A stretch of 64,000 nt of DNA from Acinetobacter schindleri CIP 107287 (GCF_000368625.1 NZ_KB849574.1:62001-126000); one strand, 5' to 3'. Numbered from the stretch's first letter, positions 1 through 9,824 are shown. Made by a program: numbers and translations. The notes: generated from the letters alone by a model not told the origin.

Positions 1-63
1 CTGCTGCATTTACTTCATCACTTTAAAATAGGTACCGGATTGCTTAATTACTACACTTAATAA

Positions 64-837
64 TTATTGCCACGCATCCTTGATCCATTGCGATGGCAGA
101 ACATAACGGTACCATTTACCACCGCCGCCGTTAATTGCGTCAGGTGGATTGATTTCACCATGGAAAATAATAATTTTGACACCTTCCGGCTTCACAGGCG
201 GCTTGAAATAAGCCATTGGAATTTTTTGCAGACAGTGATATTTATAGCTCTTGCACCAGGAATCCGGCCAGTAACTCAGTTTCTTTTCCTGATCAACATA
301 CCAGGATAAATAAGCCTGCTCATTACGAAACTTCTGACGGATTTCATCAAAATGTTCACGGAAATATGGCATCAAACCAGGAAAAGCTCCCAGCTTGAAA
401 CGATAAACCGAGCTATTTCCGGTAATACGCCATGGACGTTTCCAGTCATGAATAATCAAAAAATCACCCGGATGGGTAAAGAAACTGTCAATATTATCGA
501 CAATCACAACATCTAAATCGAGAAAAAGTGCATTTCCTTTTAAACCATATAAATTAGGTTCAAAGGTCGATAACTTATTCCAGCCACGTTCAGGACTACC
601 TGCTGGCAAGGCCAATGGCGGAATAGGAAAACATTCAACAGCAGGATCAATGCCCTCGGTACGGTCTGTCAGACACACCATTTTAAAGTCAACCGTAGTA
701 TGACGCTTGACCATGTTGTATAAACGATTGACGTACTCTGCCCCATATTTGGTGCCCCACTTCATGCATAGCACAATATTCTGTTCAGACTGTGTATGAG
801 CCTGACCTGACAGTGAGTCGTTTACGTTTTCCTGCAT
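64..837 (-). CDS. GT-A type glycosyltransferase, LOS outer-core locus
   Basis: Predicted cytoplasmic glycosyltransferase that would add a sugar from a nucleotide-sugar donor to a surface glycan. The stretch FLDLDVVIVDN holds a DLD (DxD-type) metal and nucleotide-sugar motif near residues 107-109, typical of GT-A enzymes. No signal peptide or membrane segment is visible. The ATG at 837 is chosen because GGAAG lies 8 nt upstream; an in-frame ATG at 873 would add 12 residues with a poorer ribosome site. It diverges from ugd across 183 nt. In Acinetobacter the lipooligosaccharide outer-core locus is bordered by ilvE, which lies just to the right, so I infer that this is the end of that locus and that it continues off the left edge. 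The sugar and acceptor cannot be read from sequence. Confidence 0.75.
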   Translation of the reverse strand: MQENVNDSLSGQAHTQSEQNIVLCMKWGTKYGAEYVNRLYNMVKRHTTVDFKMVCLTDRTEGIDPAVECFPIPPLALPAGSPERGWNKLSTFEPNLYGLKGNALFLDLDVVIVDNIDSFFTHPGDFLIIHDWKRPWRITGNSSVYRFKLGAFPGLMPYFREHFDEIRQKFRNEQAYLSWYVDQEKKLSYWPDSWCKSYKYHCLQKIPMAYFKPPVKPEGVKIIIFHGEINPPDAINGGGGKWYRYVLPSQWIKDAWQ

Positions 838-937
838 GTATTCATCTTCCACCAGCATTCTGCGCCATATCATACCATCTCTAAAGCAAAGTTACTCCCC
901 CGCTTTTCAACACCTTCATAATACTCAAAATACTTTA

Positions 938-946
938 TGGTATGAT
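938..946 (+). promoter_or_regulatory. extended -10 promoter candidate for ugd-epimerase
   Basis: TGGTATGAT matches an extended -10 element (TGn plus TATGAT) about 75 nt upstream of the ugd start codon, in the divergent spacer. No convincing -35 hexamer is seen at 17 bp, as expected for an extended -10 promoter. Confidence 0.35.
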
Positions 947-1020
947 ATGAAACCGCCTTGAGAACACCACTATTGGCTTGGGCTCTGGCTCCCCTATTAA
1001 AAATACATAATCAGGTTGAT

Positions 1021-2190
1021 ATGAAAATAGCAGTTGCAGGCACCGGTTACGTCGGCCTTTCCAATGCCATGATCTTCTCACAACATCATGAAGTCGTGGC
1101 ATTAGATATTATTGACAATAAAGTTGAAATGTTAAATCAGAAGATTTCTCCGATTCAGGATCCTGACATTTCAACTTTTTTAAGTGAAAAGCCACTAAAC
1201 TTCCGTGCAACAACTGACAAATATGAAGCTTATCAGAATGCTGATTTTGTCATTATTGCGACACCGACGGATTATGATACCAAAACCAATTATTTTAATA
1301 CCCAAAGCGTCGAAAGCGTTATTCGTGATGTGACCGAGATTAACCCTCAAGCGGTCATGATTATTAAATCTACAGTTCCGGTAGGCTTCACCAAAACAGT
1401 TAAAGAGAAATTTCATACAGAAAATATTATTTTCTCTCCAGAATTCTTGCGTGAAGGTAAAGCTTTACATGACAACCTTTATCCATCACGTATTATTGTT
1501 GGAGAGAAGTCAGCGCGTGCTCAACAATTCGCAGATATGCTGATTGAAGGTGCAATCAAAAAAGACAGTCCTGTTCTGTTCACTGACTCAACCGAAGCAG
1601 AAGCAATCAAGTTATTTGCCAATACCTATCTGGCTATGCGCGTAGCTTTCTTCAATGAACTGGATACCTATGCACAAACGTTCGGTTTAGATACTCAGCA
1701 AATTATTGAAGGTGTCTGTCTGGACCAACGAATTGGCAATCACTATAACAACCCTTCCTTTGGTTATGGAGGTTACTGCCTGCCAAAAGATACCAAACAG
1801 CTATTGGCGAACTATAGTCAGGTACCTAGCAATCTGATTCAAGCTATTGTGGATTCTAACCGTACCCGTAAAGACTTTATTGCCGATTCTATTTTGGCAA
1901 GGAATCCGTCGGTGGTCGGGATTTATCGACTGGTTATGAAAAGTGGCTCAGATAATTTCCGTGCCTCTGCCATTCAGGGGGTAATGAAACGCCTTAAAGC
2001 CAAGGGGGTTGAAGTCATTGTTTATGAACCGGCATTAAAAGAAAGCGAGTTCTTTAAATCTGAAGTGATTACTGATTTAGAAGCCTTTAAACAGCGGGCA
2101 GATGTGATTATCACCAATCGTCAATCCAAAGATTTGAGTGACGTTGAAGATAAAGTGTATACCCGTGATATTTTTGGAGGCGATGAATGA
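1021..2190 (+). CDS. ugd: UDP-glucose 6-dehydrogenase
   Basis: Oxidises UDP-glucose to UDP-glucuronate with two NAD+, supplying acidic sugar nucleotide for surface glycans. The Rossmann motif GTGYVGL is at residues 7-13, and the catalytic cysteine lies in GGYCLPKD (Cys253). The 389-residue length is normal for the short bacterial Ugd class. The ATG at 1021 is chosen because it places the first beta strand (MKIAVAG) at the N-terminus; an in-frame TTG at 958 would add 21 residues with no homology-like character. Its last codons overlap the next gene by 4 nt (ATGA), so the two are translationally coupled. The pair makes UDP-GlcA and then probably UDP-GalA. Confidence 0.93.
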   Translation: MKIAVAGTGYVGLSNAMIFSQHHEVVALDIIDNKVEMLNQKISPIQDPDISTFLSEKPLNFRATTDKYEAYQNADFVIIATPTDYDTKTNYFNTQSVESVIRDVTEINPQAVMIIKSTVPVGFTKTVKEKFHTENIIFSPEFLREGKALHDNLYPSRIIVGEKSARAQQFADMLIEGAIKKDSPVLFTDSTEAEAIKLFANTYLAMRVAFFNELDTYAQTFGLDTQQIIEGVCLDQRIGNHYNNPSFGYGGYCLPKDTKQLLANYSQVPSNLIQAIVDSNRTRKDFIADSILARNPSVVGIYRLVMKSGSDNFRASAIQGVMKRLKAKGVEVIVYEPALKESEFFKSEVITDLEAFKQRADVIITNRQSKDLSDVEDKVYTRDIFGGDE

Positions 2191-3209
2191 AAATTCTGGT
2201 AACAGGTGCAGCAGGTTTTATTGGATTCCATGTTTCCAAAAAGCTTTTAGAACGTGGTGATGATGTGGTCGGTTTTGACAACATGAATGACTACTACGAT
2301 CCAGCTTTAAAACAGGCACGTGTAGATCTGCTAACTCAAACAGCGGAACAGCAGTCGGGGCAGTTCGACTTTTATCATGCCAACCTTGCAGATAAAGCCG
2401 CAGTTGACAAGTGTTTTCAGGAACATCAATTTGATCGCGTGATTCATCTTGCTGCACAGGCAGGCGTACGTTATTCGCTTGAAAATCCGATGAGTTATGT
2501 GGAAAGCAATATTGTCGGTTTTACCAATATCATTGAAGCCTGTCGCTATGCCAAAACACCACATCTGACTTATGCCAGTACCAGTAGCGTGTATGGTGCC
2601 AACACTACCATGCCTTTTAGTGAAAAGCATGGTGTCGACCATCCGATCCAGTTCTATGCAGCAACAAAGCGTGCCAATGAATTGATGGCACATAGCTATA
2701 GCCACCTCTTCAAACTGCCAACCACAGGCTTGCGCTTCTTTACTGTCTATGGTCCTTGGGGGCGTCCGGATATGGCTCTCTTTAAGTTCACCAAGAACAT
2801 TATTGAAGGCAAATCTATTCCGGTTTTTAACCACGGCAATCATACCCGTGATTTCACCTTTGTTGCAGATATTGCTGAAGGCGTGATCCGTTCCAGTGAC
2901 CAGATTGCTGCACCAAATCCAGACTGGGATAGCAACAATCCTGATCCATCCACCAGCAATGCCCCGTTCCGGATCTTTAACATCGGCAATAATTCGCCAG
3001 TCAAACTGATTGAATATATCCATGCCATTGAAAAAGCAGTCGGCAAAGAAGCCATTCTGGACTTACTGCCACTACAACCCGGTGATGTACCAGATACTTT
3101 CGCTGATAGCTCAGCACTAGAACAAAGTGTAGGTTATAAACCTTCTGTTTCTGTTGAAGATGGCGTAAAACAGTTTGTTGACTGGTATCGCGATTTCTAT
3201 CAGGTTTAA
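2187..3209 (+). CDS. UDP-glucuronate 4-epimerase-like NAD-dependent epimerase
   Basis: Extended short-chain dehydrogenase/epimerase of 340 residues. It has the NAD-binding GAAGFIG motif near the N-terminus (residues 7-13), the serine-rich STSSVYG strand, and the catalytic pair in YAATK. The N-terminal [10 protein letters not shown] and the [15 protein letters not shown] block resemble bacterial UDP-glucuronate 4-epimerases (CapI/WcaG type) more than GalE. It would convert UDP-GlcA made by the overlapping upstream ugd into UDP-GalA in the cytoplasm. The ATG start lies inside the ugd stop (ATGA overlap). A bidirectional terminator follows 17 nt after the stop. The exact sugar is inferred from pairing with ugd; other UDP-sugar epimerase activities are possible. 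Confidence 0.85.
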   Translation: MKILVTGAAGFIGFHVSKKLLERGDDVVGFDNMNDYYDPALKQARVDLLTQTAEQQSGQFDFYHANLADKAAVDKCFQEHQFDRVIHLAAQAGVRYSLENPMSYVESNIVGFTNIIEACRYAKTPHLTYASTSSVYGANTTMPFSEKHGVDHPIQFYAATKRANELMAHSYSHLFKLPTTGLRFFTVYGPWGRPDMALFKFTKNIIEGKSIPVFNHGNHTRDFTFVADIAEGVIRSSDQIAAPNPDWDSNNPDPSTSNAPFRIFNIGNNSPVKLIEYIHAIEKAVGKEAILDLLPLQPGDVPDTFADSSALEQSVGYKPSVSVEDGVKQFVDWYRDFYQV

Positions 3210-3226
3210 TAGATTCTTCTAGCCAT

Positions 3227-3254
3227 AAAAAAAGGACTCATTTGAGTCCTTTTT
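3227..3254. terminator. bidirectional intrinsic terminator
   Basis: The inverted repeat GGACTC-ATTT-GAGTCC is flanked by A and T runs, so it can end both the ugd-epimerase transcript and the convergent ilvE transcript. Confidence 0.85.
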
Positions 3255-3266
3255 TATCTGTTGAAC

Positions 3267-4193
3267 TTATTTTACGTAAGTTAACCAGTGCGCATATTTA
3301 GGGTCTTTACCCTGAACCGCATTGAAGAATGCAGTCTGGATTTGCTCAGTGATCGGACCACGTTTGCCTTCACCGATTTGACGGTCATCGTATTCACGGA
3401 TAGGCGTTACTTCAGCAGCAGTACCGGTGAAGAATGCTTCATCAGCAATATAGAATTCATCACGGGTAATACGGCGTTCAACCACTTCATAACCAAGATC
3501 TTTGGCAATGGTAATAATCGTTTGACGGGTAATACCATCAAGCGCACCACCTGCGATATCCGGTGTATGAATCACGCCATCACGTACCAGGAATACGTTT
3601 TCGCCTGAACCTTGACATACATAACCTTGTGGATCTAGAAGCATTGCTTCGTCATAACCAGAATGTGCTACTTCTTGATGTGCAAGGATAGATAATGTGT
3701 AGTTACCTGATGCTTTGGCTTTACACATGGTCACGTTAGGGTGATGGTGCGTAAATGAAGAAGTTTTTACGCGAATACCCTTCGCCATTGCTTCATCACC
3801 TAGGTAAGCACCCCAGCTCCACGCAGCAACCACTGCATGAATGGTATTGTCAGTTGCGGCAATGCCCAGTTTTTCAGAACCAATAAAGATAATTGGACGT
3901 AAATAGCAAGACGCTAATTTGTTTTCACGAACGACATCAATTTGAGCTTGTTCTAACGCTGCCTGATCAAATGGAACTTTCATTTGATAAATTTTTGCAG
4001 AATTAAGTAAACGTTTAGTGTGTTCTTTCAGACGGAAAATAGCCGTTCCATTCGGGGTTTCATAAGCACGGACACCTTCAAACACCCCCATGCTGTAGTG
4101 CAAGGTATGTGTTAATACGTGAGTTTTTGCCTCACGCCAATCTACCAGTTGTCCGTCTTGCCAAATGAAACCATCACGATCAGCCAAATTCAT
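3267..4193 (-). CDS. ilvE: branched-chain amino acid aminotransferase
   Basis: PLP-dependent class IV aminotransferase that makes valine, leucine and isoleucine from their 2-oxo acids using glutamate. The 308-residue length is standard for IlvE. The PLP-binding lysine is in CKAKASGNY (Lys160, the same position as in E. coli IlvE). The cofactor and substrate loop FFTGTAAEVTPI is present near residue 255. It lies 24 nt downstream of glnE on the same strand, so read-through from glnE is likely, and it ends at the shared terminator. In Acinetobacter, ilvE borders the outer-core polysaccharide locus, which fits the genes on its left. The other branched-chain genes are in a separate operon near 33-36 kb. 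Confidence 0.95.
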   Translation of the reverse strand: MNLADRDGFIWQDGQLVDWREAKTHVLTHTLHYSMGVFEGVRAYETPNGTAIFRLKEHTKRLLNSAKIYQMKVPFDQAALEQAQIDVVRENKLASCYLRPIIFIGSEKLGIAATDNTIHAVVAAWSWGAYLGDEAMAKGIRVKTSSFTHHHPNVTMCKAKASGNYTLSILAHQEVAHSGYDEAMLLDPQGYVCQGSGENVFLVRDGVIHTPDIAGGALDGITRQTIITIAKDLGYEVVERRITRDEFYIADEAFFTGTAAEVTPIREYDDRQIGEGKRGPITEQIQTAFFNAVQGKDPKYAHWLTYVK

Positions 4194-4217
4194 GCCACAA
4201 ACTCCAATTTTTCACAA

Positions 4218-6968
4218 TTATTCACTATCCAGTGCAAATACTGCACTTGGATCAATCAGTCTTTGCCATAACTTGCAAACGGTCTTTCGGGTATCGTGCC
4301 AGTCGCTTGCAGACACTTGCATGGATTGATTTGCAAGGGCTAAGCGGTGGCTCTCGGCGCGTTCACGGAGATAAGCTTGAATCAGAGCAGTCGCATCGTC
4401 GCTGGATAAGCAACCTGATTTTGCGGCATCCTCAAGGATTCGTACATTGTCGGAGTAATGGGCGAGATCTTTATTCGTCCCACTCCAAGCTAACACCGCA
4501 TACTGTGCCATAAATTCGATATCAACGATACCACCTGCATCTTGTTTTAAATGAAAAATTCCATCTTTTTTTTGCTCTTTTGAAGAACCCAGATGATCTT
4601 TCATTTTCTGACGCATTTTTAATACTTCTTCACGCACATGACCGATATCCCGTTTTTGGGTCAAGATATCACAGCGCAATATCTCGAATTTTTTACGTAA
4701 ACTCATTTCCCCTGCGATTGGACGGGCACGTACCAAGGCTTGATGTTCCCAGAGCCAGGCGCTCTTAAACTGATACTGTTCAAAAGCTTTCAGACTGGTA
4801 ACCAATAAACCTGCTTCCCCTGAAGGACGTAAGCGGGTATCAACTTCATAAACCCGCCCATCCAAGGTTTGTGTAGTCATCAGTGACATCAGCTTTTGCG
4901 CCACACGCATGGCAAATTCAAAGCCACTAATTGGTTTCAGTCCGTCAGTATCTGCCTGTTCATTCATAAAATGAATAAATACCAAATCCAGGTCAGAACC
5001 ATAACCGAGTTCAATCCCGCCCACCTTGCCATAGCCAATCACGGCAAAAGCAGTATGATCGACTGAACAGCGTTGCCCTTCGGCATCAAGTGGGAAACCA
5101 TGCTTTTTGGCCACAATTTGATAGGCTAAATGCAAGGCAGCATTTACAGACACTTCAGCAATATCAGTCAAAGCATCTGATACTTTCATTAAAGGACTTT
5201 CTGCCAACACATCACTGGCAGCAACAGCCAGCACATTGGATTTTTTAAACAGACGCAATACCCGCATCTGGTCTTCCACCTGATCAAGCTCAATACGCAG
5301 CAACTGCTGACGTAGAGAATCTTCAAGATCTTTACGCTTTGGCAGCTCAAAATCCATAGACAGGAATTCATCCAGTAACACCGGATAATGGGTTAATTCC
5401 TCACAAATCCATGGGCTGACAGTTGCCATCTTGACCAGACGCTGAAGTGCACCTTTGCTTTCAATCAGCATGACCAAGTACACAGTGCGGCGCATGACTG
5501 ATTCAACCAATGGCATCAGACGCACTAAAGCCGTCTGCGGCTGATCAGATTGCAAAATTGCTTCAATCAGATAAGGCCAAAATGTTTTTAAACGCTGTAA
5601 GGCTTTGGCCGGCAATTTTTTTAAGGTATTACTGTTCCAGAACTCATGCACCAGATTTCGGGCATTTACATCTAGTACTGCATTTAACTGCTGTTCCAGT
5701 TGGGTAAAACTTGAGAGTTGAGTTTCTGGACCATTCTCTTTAATCAGATGTTCAAACTGGTAAATCACTTTGGCGCGCTTCTGATCCAACACATCCATAA
5801 ATGCTGCCCAGTCAGCAAAACCCAAAGTATCAGCAATGCGCTGGCGAGGGTCATCTTCGGTTGGTAATGACTGAGTTTGCTGATCATTCAGCGCCTGAAT
5901 CGCATGTTCAACCCGGCGCAGGAATAAATAAGCATCCTCAAGATCTTCTACTGCTTGTTCATCTAGTAATTCAGCCGTAACCAAGTGCTTGAGACTGACC
6001 AGACATTGGCGATCCTGTAATTCCAGCTTGGCACCACCATAAATCAGCTGATACACCTGAACAATGAATTCAACTTCACGAATCCCGCCAGCACCAAGCT
6101 TGATATCATCTTCAATATTGCGGCGCTGCACTTCACGCTGGATCATCGCTTTCATTTCACGCATAGCAGCGAAAGCACTGTAGTCCACATAGCGACGGAA
6201 CACGAATGGACGTGTCATCTCTAGTAACTCATCACCTTCAGGCGTTGGATTGACAATCCGCGCCTTGATCCAGGCATAACGTTCCCATTCACGACCATGC
6301 TGGCTGAGATATTTTTCCAGCGCGACATGGCTAATTGCTAATGGTGAACCATCCCCCCAAGGACGCAGGCGCATATCGACACGGAAAACAAAACCATCTG
6401 AGGTAATATGATCTAACAGGTAGATCAGCTTTTGTCCCCACAGAATGCAAAACTGCTGCACATCAATACATTTTCGCCCATCGCTTTCCCCTTGCTCGTC
6501 AAAAGCAAAAATCAGATCAATATCGCTAGAAAGATTGAGTTCCTGAGCACCGAGCTTACCCATAGCAATTACAATTAAGTCTTGCACCTTTCCATTGTAG
6601 CCAATCGGCTGGCCATACTTTGCAACCAAGGGAATACGGGCAAAATCTTTGGCGGCACAAATGGCGGCATCGGCAAAATCAGAAAGTTCACGAGTAAGAG
6701 TAATGACATTAGTAAGTTGATTGGCATCCTGCCAGATCCAGCGAAACATCAGGCGAGCACGCAGAGTACGTAACGTACTCATCCATTTGTCTTCATCACT
6801 AATATTGCTAAGAGTATCTGTGACAGATTGCTTGATTTGTTCAGTACTTAAAGCATGCTGAAAATGGTCAACTGCATAGTCCTGCTGCAGCAAGGCAGCG
6901 TGTCTGGACAATACCTGCTCGGCATATTGGCTTGCCCTTAAAGTTTTCTGCAATTGTACGTCGTTCAT
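4218..6968 (-). CDS. glnE: bifunctional glutamine synthetase adenylyltransferase/adenylyl-removing enzyme
   Basis: Adds AMP to, and removes it from, a tyrosine on glutamine synthetase, tuning ammonia assimilation to nitrogen status through PII. Both nucleotidyltransferase domains are visible. The N-terminal deadenylylase half has a SSDIDLIFAF core (about residues 162-171), and the C-terminal adenylylase half has GYGSDLDLVF (about 655-665). Each keeps its paired metal-binding aspartates. At 916 residues it is slightly shorter than E. coli GlnE but complete. The ATG at 6968 is supported by an ordinary N-terminus. ilvE follows after 24 nt. The gene upstream is an unrelated histidine kinase. Confidence 0.95.
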   Translation of the reverse strand: MNDVQLQKTLRASQYAEQVLSRHAALLQQDYAVDHFQHALSTEQIKQSVTDTLSNISDEDKWMSTLRTLRARLMFRWIWQDANQLTNVITLTRELSDFADAAICAAKDFARIPLVAKYGQPIGYNGKVQDLIVIAMGKLGAQELNLSSDIDLIFAFDEQGESDGRKCIDVQQFCILWGQKLIYLLDHITSDGFVFRVDMRLRPWGDGSPLAISHVALEKYLSQHGREWERYAWIKARIVNPTPEGDELLEMTRPFVFRRYVDYSAFAAMREMKAMIQREVQRRNIEDDIKLGAGGIREVEFIVQVYQLIYGGAKLELQDRQCLVSLKHLVTAELLDEQAVEDLEDAYLFLRRVEHAIQALNDQQTQSLPTEDDPRQRIADTLGFADWAAFMDVLDQKRAKVIYQFEHLIKENGPETQLSSFTQLEQQLNAVLDVNARNLVHEFWNSNTLKKLPAKALQRLKTFWPYLIEAILQSDQPQTALVRLMPLVESVMRRTVYLVMLIESKGALQRLVKMATVSPWICEELTHYPVLLDEFLSMDFELPKRKDLEDSLRQQLLRIELDQVEDQMRVLRLFKKSNVLAVAASDVLAESPLMKVSDALTDIAEVSVNAALHLAYQIVAKKHGFPLDAEGQRCSVDHTAFAVIGYGKVGGIELGYGSDLDLVFIHFMNEQADTDGLKPISGFEFAMRVAQKLMSLMTTQTLDGRVYEVDTRLRPSGEAGLLVTSLKAFEQYQFKSAWLWEHQALVRARPIAGEMSLRKKFEILRCDILTQKRDIGHVREEVLKMRQKMKDHLGSSKEQKKDGIFHLKQDAGGIVDIEFMAQYAVLAWSGTNKDLAHYSDNVRILEDAAKSGCLSSDDATALIQAYLRERAESHRLALANQSMQVSASDWHDTRKTVCKLWQRLIDPSAVFALDSE

Positions 6969-7046
6969 TTCCAGTCCTTGTCACCTGCAAGATTTTTTCT
7001 AGTTATAACAGGTGACTGGCAGCGCTGTGAATGCCTTGGACGGAAA

Positions 7047-8324
7047 TTAATTTTTTTCTTTTAATGCACCTGCCGGTTCAGCAAGTGCCAGTGCCTGATG
7101 TTCATTGGTGGCTTTTGGCAACAATACACTAAAGGTCGTACCCTGACCTTCTTTAGAGTCCACATAAATTTGACCATGATTCAGATCGACAAATCGCTTA
7201 CACAGTACCAGACCAAGACCCGCGCCTTTTTCATTATCTGTGCCTTTCACACTTACTGTCAGATTTGGCTTAAACAGATTTTGCATCTGTTCTTCAGTCA
7301 TGCCCAGACCGGTATCCTGCACGCTGATTCTGACCAGCTCGTCTTCAGCTTCAGCAGTCAAAATGACCTGACCCTGCTGATCGGTTGGGGTGAATTTCAG
7401 TGCATTGGAGACCAGGTTTTGCAGCACTGAAGTAATCATGTTGATATCAGCATTGACCTTCACTCCTTCAGGAATGCGGTCAATCAGGTCGATTTTTTTA
7501 TTCAATGCTAAGCTTTTGAGTACATCGCAAACAATTTTGCTGGACTGTTTTAGCTCAAAGTTGATCGGATGGTAAACAAAACGTCCACCTTCAGCCATCG
7601 CCCAAGTCAGCAGGCTTTCCAGCAAGTTATAAGTTGACTTGGCATTTTCACAGAGATAATCGGCAATATTCTGAACACTTGAATCATCCAGTGTATGACG
7701 TTCTTCAGCCAATACTTCCGAGAATCCAAGTAAACCATGAAAGGGTGCACGCAGGTCATGAGCAATAATCTGGAAGAATTTCGTCTTACTGAAGTTCATG
7801 GCGCATTGCTGCTCGTACATTTCCTTCAGTTCATTATAGTCTTCATGCAAGCGAATCCGTCCGACCAGCCCATCGGCAAACTCCTGCACCAGACGAATAT
7901 CTTCCTGATCAAAGCCCTCTTCTTTCTGATCAAAAAATACCACATGACCAATTGAGTGGGTATCACTGGCTTTCAGATTAAAGGAGATCAGGCGCTTATG
8001 CTCTACACCAAGACTACGAATATATTCTGACATTTCTGTATAGGCAGGATGCGTATGATCCAGACAGTCATCATTTTTAAGATAATTGAGCAGATTTAAT
8101 TCGGGCGGCGTTTCAAACCCCCAAAATTCTGAAGCAGTGGAATACCAGATATAAGGTTCTTTATGAAAACCCAGTAAACATTTTTCAGTCTTAAGTAGCC
8201 GACGTGCGACTCGAGCAAATGTATTAATTAGGTTATTGGAAGTATTTACGCCCAAAATAAGAGACAGGCGGCATGAGCTTAGCTGTTCAGTATTTTGACC
8301 TATCTCCAGAAGGTTAAGCTTCAT
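7047..8324 (-). CDS. soluble GAF-like sensor histidine kinase (orphan)
   Basis: Two-component sensor kinase of 425 residues with no membrane segment or signal peptide, so it should sense something in the cytoplasm. Residues about 25-160 look like a GAF-type domain, followed by a short coiled linker. The HisKA domain has the phospho-acceptor His189 in IIAHDLRAPF. The ATPase domain has an N-box (LVSNALKF), G1 (DTGLGM) and G2 (KGAGLGL). All catalytic blocks are intact. No response regulator is adjacent, so its partner is elsewhere. The ATG at 8324 has AGAGG 5 nt upstream. It is followed by glnE after 78 nt but there is no functional link I can defend. The ligand is unknown. Confidence 0.85.
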   Translation of the reverse strand: MKLNLLEIGQNTEQLSSCRLSLILGVNTSNNLINTFARVARRLLKTEKCLLGFHKEPYIWYSTASEFWGFETPPELNLLNYLKNDDCLDHTHPAYTEMSEYIRSLGVEHKRLISFNLKASDTHSIGHVVFFDQKEEGFDQEDIRLVQEFADGLVGRIRLHEDYNELKEMYEQQCAMNFSKTKFFQIIAHDLRAPFHGLLGFSEVLAEERHTLDDSSVQNIADYLCENAKSTYNLLESLLTWAMAEGGRFVYHPINFELKQSSKIVCDVLKSLALNKKIDLIDRIPEGVKVNADINMITSVLQNLVSNALKFTPTDQQGQVILTAEAEDELVRISVQDTGLGMTEEQMQNLFKPNLTVSVKGTDNEKGAGLGLVLCKRFVDLNHGQIYVDSKEGQGTTFSVLLPKATNEHQALALAEPAGALKEKN

Positions 8325-8362
8325 CTCTGCCTCTCATGGTTATGTTTATTTATTCGACCAAT

Positions 8363-8391
8363 TTTATACAATCAATAACAAAGAATCTAAA
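8363..8391 (-). promoter_or_regulatory. weak sigma-70 promoter candidate for the histidine kinase
   Basis: On the minus strand TTTAGA is followed, 17 bp later, by TATAAA, about 40 nt upstream of the kinase start codon. The spacing is ideal and the -10 good, but the -35 is poor. Confidence 0.3.
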
Positions 8392-8973
8392 CAGTCTCAA
8401 CAACATTTCCTAACATCTAGATTAATTGATTTCATTACATTTAACTACGTATACGTTCATTTTTTCTTTAAAAAATGTAAAACAAATTTGACATTAACCG
8501 TTATTTGTAAACCTATAAACAACCCTGATAATGTCACTGAAATGTCTATTTTTTCACCACCACTTGTAACATGCACCTAAACTAAATACTAGTGCCAAGC
8601 CTATAGATAATTAATTTAATTTAAAATAATAGCACCAAAATAAATTATTTAGATTAATATTGTTAAGAATTTCTTCACCAACCAATCTTTTACGAGTAAA
8701 TATCCTATTTTTTGCTTCATAATGCTCAAATGATTAATCTTCTAACTAACCATGTAATTTAGTTAATTCTTTGATATGTCTAATTTTTGTTAATTAAGCA
8801 CAATAAAACTGGCATAAAGTACCAATTTTTTTGTTAATGACTGAGATTTCCTTACTGTTAATTGTAAGCAGCCACTACAATTCTTATAAATTGTTTCTTT
8901 AAAAATTATGCTTGAGCTCATAATTCCAGTTCATGAATCTTATATAACTTTCTGTTTGGTAAAATACGGATAT

Positions 8974-8999
8974 AAAAAAAAGCGACCTTCTAGGATCGC
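8974..8999 (-). terminator. intrinsic terminator of darP
   Basis: On the minus strand GCGATC-CTAGAA-GGTCGC forms a 6-bp stem (one G-T pair) followed by eight T residues, 20 nt after the darP stop. Confidence 0.8.
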
Positions 9000-9018
9000 C
9001 TTCTCTATCGACACGAAA

Positions 9019-9552
9019 TCAATTATCTGAAATCAATGCTACTTGCTGTACATAGTTGAACAGTTTTAGCTTTGATGCTGTAACCTCTTCTTCAGGTGCC
9101 TGATTTTTTAGATCACGATGTACACGCAAATAATGCTGACGTAAGGTATGACGTTCTGTTGCATTATAGGTTTTGGTAAATTCGTTAATCGCCGGATCAC
9201 CATCTTTGACAATACGGTCAACCCAACGCTGTAATTGCGCTGTCTTTTTCAAACCCTGTTTAGGGGTCAGGTAGGACAGAATCACGGTTTCATTTTCGTT
9301 ACGTAGTAATTTGCCAATACGTGAGAATTGGCGACGACGTGCTTCATGTGAACTAATTTGCTGAACATCTAGCAAGGCTTCAATCAAACGCTCTTCAACA
9401 GGAAGGTTCTTGATTTGTTTCGCACTCAGTTCTGCCAACTGTGCGCCTAAAGCAGCCATACGCTGGACTGCTTTTTTCTGTTCGGTTTTACTTGCGCGTC
9501 CCTCTAAAGATTCGAAATCTTCTTCAGTTAAACTGCTCGGTCGACGTGCCAC
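9019..9552 (-). CDS. darP: ribosome-associated protein DarP (YjgA, DUF615)
   Basis: Small, highly charged helical protein of 177 residues belonging to the DUF615/YjgA family. In E. coli it is DarP, which binds pre-50S particles and promotes correct maturation of the large ribosomal subunit. The N-terminal RRPSSLTEEDFESLEG and central QQISSHEARRRQFSRIGKL blocks are characteristic of the family. No signal peptide or membrane segment is present. It starts 2 nt after the ptsO stop and ends in its own terminator, so it is the last gene of a rapZ-ptsO-darP transcript. The link with the PTS regulators is positional only. Confidence 0.9.
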   Translation of the reverse strand: MARRPSSLTEEDFESLEGRASKTEQKKAVQRMAALGAQLAELSAKQIKNLPVEERLIEALLDVQQISSHEARRRQFSRIGKLLRNENETVILSYLTPKQGLKKTAQLQRWVDRIVKDGDPAINEFTKTYNATERHTLRQHYLRVHRDLKNQAPEEEVTASKLKLFNYVQQVALISDN

Positions 9553-9554
9553 GA

Positions 9555-9824
9555 TTAATCTGCCTCATAAAATTTTGCCGCAAACAGTGCCTGAATTTCA
9601 GATAAAGCTTTTTCTTCATCTGCTCCTTCAAGTACCAAGCGTAATGTTGTGCCTTTGCCCGCTCCTAGCATGAGCAAGGACATGATATTTTTTGCATCGA
9701 CGAGCTTGTCACCCTTTCCAATCTGAATATTGGAACGAAATTTGGTGGTGACTTCAATGAGCTTACCCGATGCCCGCGCATGTAAACCCAATTTGTTAAT
9801 TACGTCAACCGTCGTATCAATCAT
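9555..9824 (-). CDS. ptsO: HPr-family phosphocarrier (PTSNtr NPr)
   Basis: Phosphocarrier of the HPr fold, 89 residues from the ATG at 9824. The phospho-acceptor histidine sits in LGLHARAS. The region [14 protein letters not shown] corresponds to the conserved HPr helix that would carry the regulatory serine. Its neighbour rapZ is the usual partner of the nitrogen-type PTS, so I assign it as NPr (PtsO) rather than the sugar HPr. The ATG at 9824 overlaps the rapZ stop by 4 nt; a longer in-frame form from 9866 would lie entirely inside rapZ and lacks HPr similarity. It relays phosphate between EI-Ntr and EIIA-Ntr and has a regulatory rather than sugar-uptake role. Confidence 0.88.
   Translation of the reverse strand: MIDTTVDVINKLGLHARASGKLIEVTTKFRSNIQIGKGDKLVDAKNIMSLLMLGAGKGTTLRLVLEGADEEKALSEIQALFAAKFYEAD

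Larger units (their letters stand above)
8325..9018. other. AT-rich intergenic region without a recognisable gene
   Basis: About 690 bp between the histidine kinase and darP. The only supported elements are a possible kinase promoter at its left end and the darP terminator at its right end. The middle is rich in T and A tracts and has no open frame with a ribosome site, no tRNA-like fold and no clear repeat. A TTGACA near 8490 has no -10 at standard spacing. An unannotated small RNA cannot be excluded. Confidence 0.5.

Noticed and set aside
961..1020. GGCTCTGG words before ugd resembling part of a JUMPstart/ops element
   Set aside because: The essential ops core GGCGGTAGC is missing and only an 8-nt word matches, so RfaH-type control is not supported.
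2331..3023. A 230-residue open frame on the minus strand inside the epimerase gene
   Set aside because: It is antisense to a clearly conserved enzyme, has no ribosome site or recognisable motif, and its composition follows from the codons of the plus-strand gene.
8480..8520. TTGACA and TATAAA in the gap between the histidine kinase and darP as a plus-strand promoter
   Set aside because: Their spacing is 20 bp and no gene or terminator follows on the plus strand.
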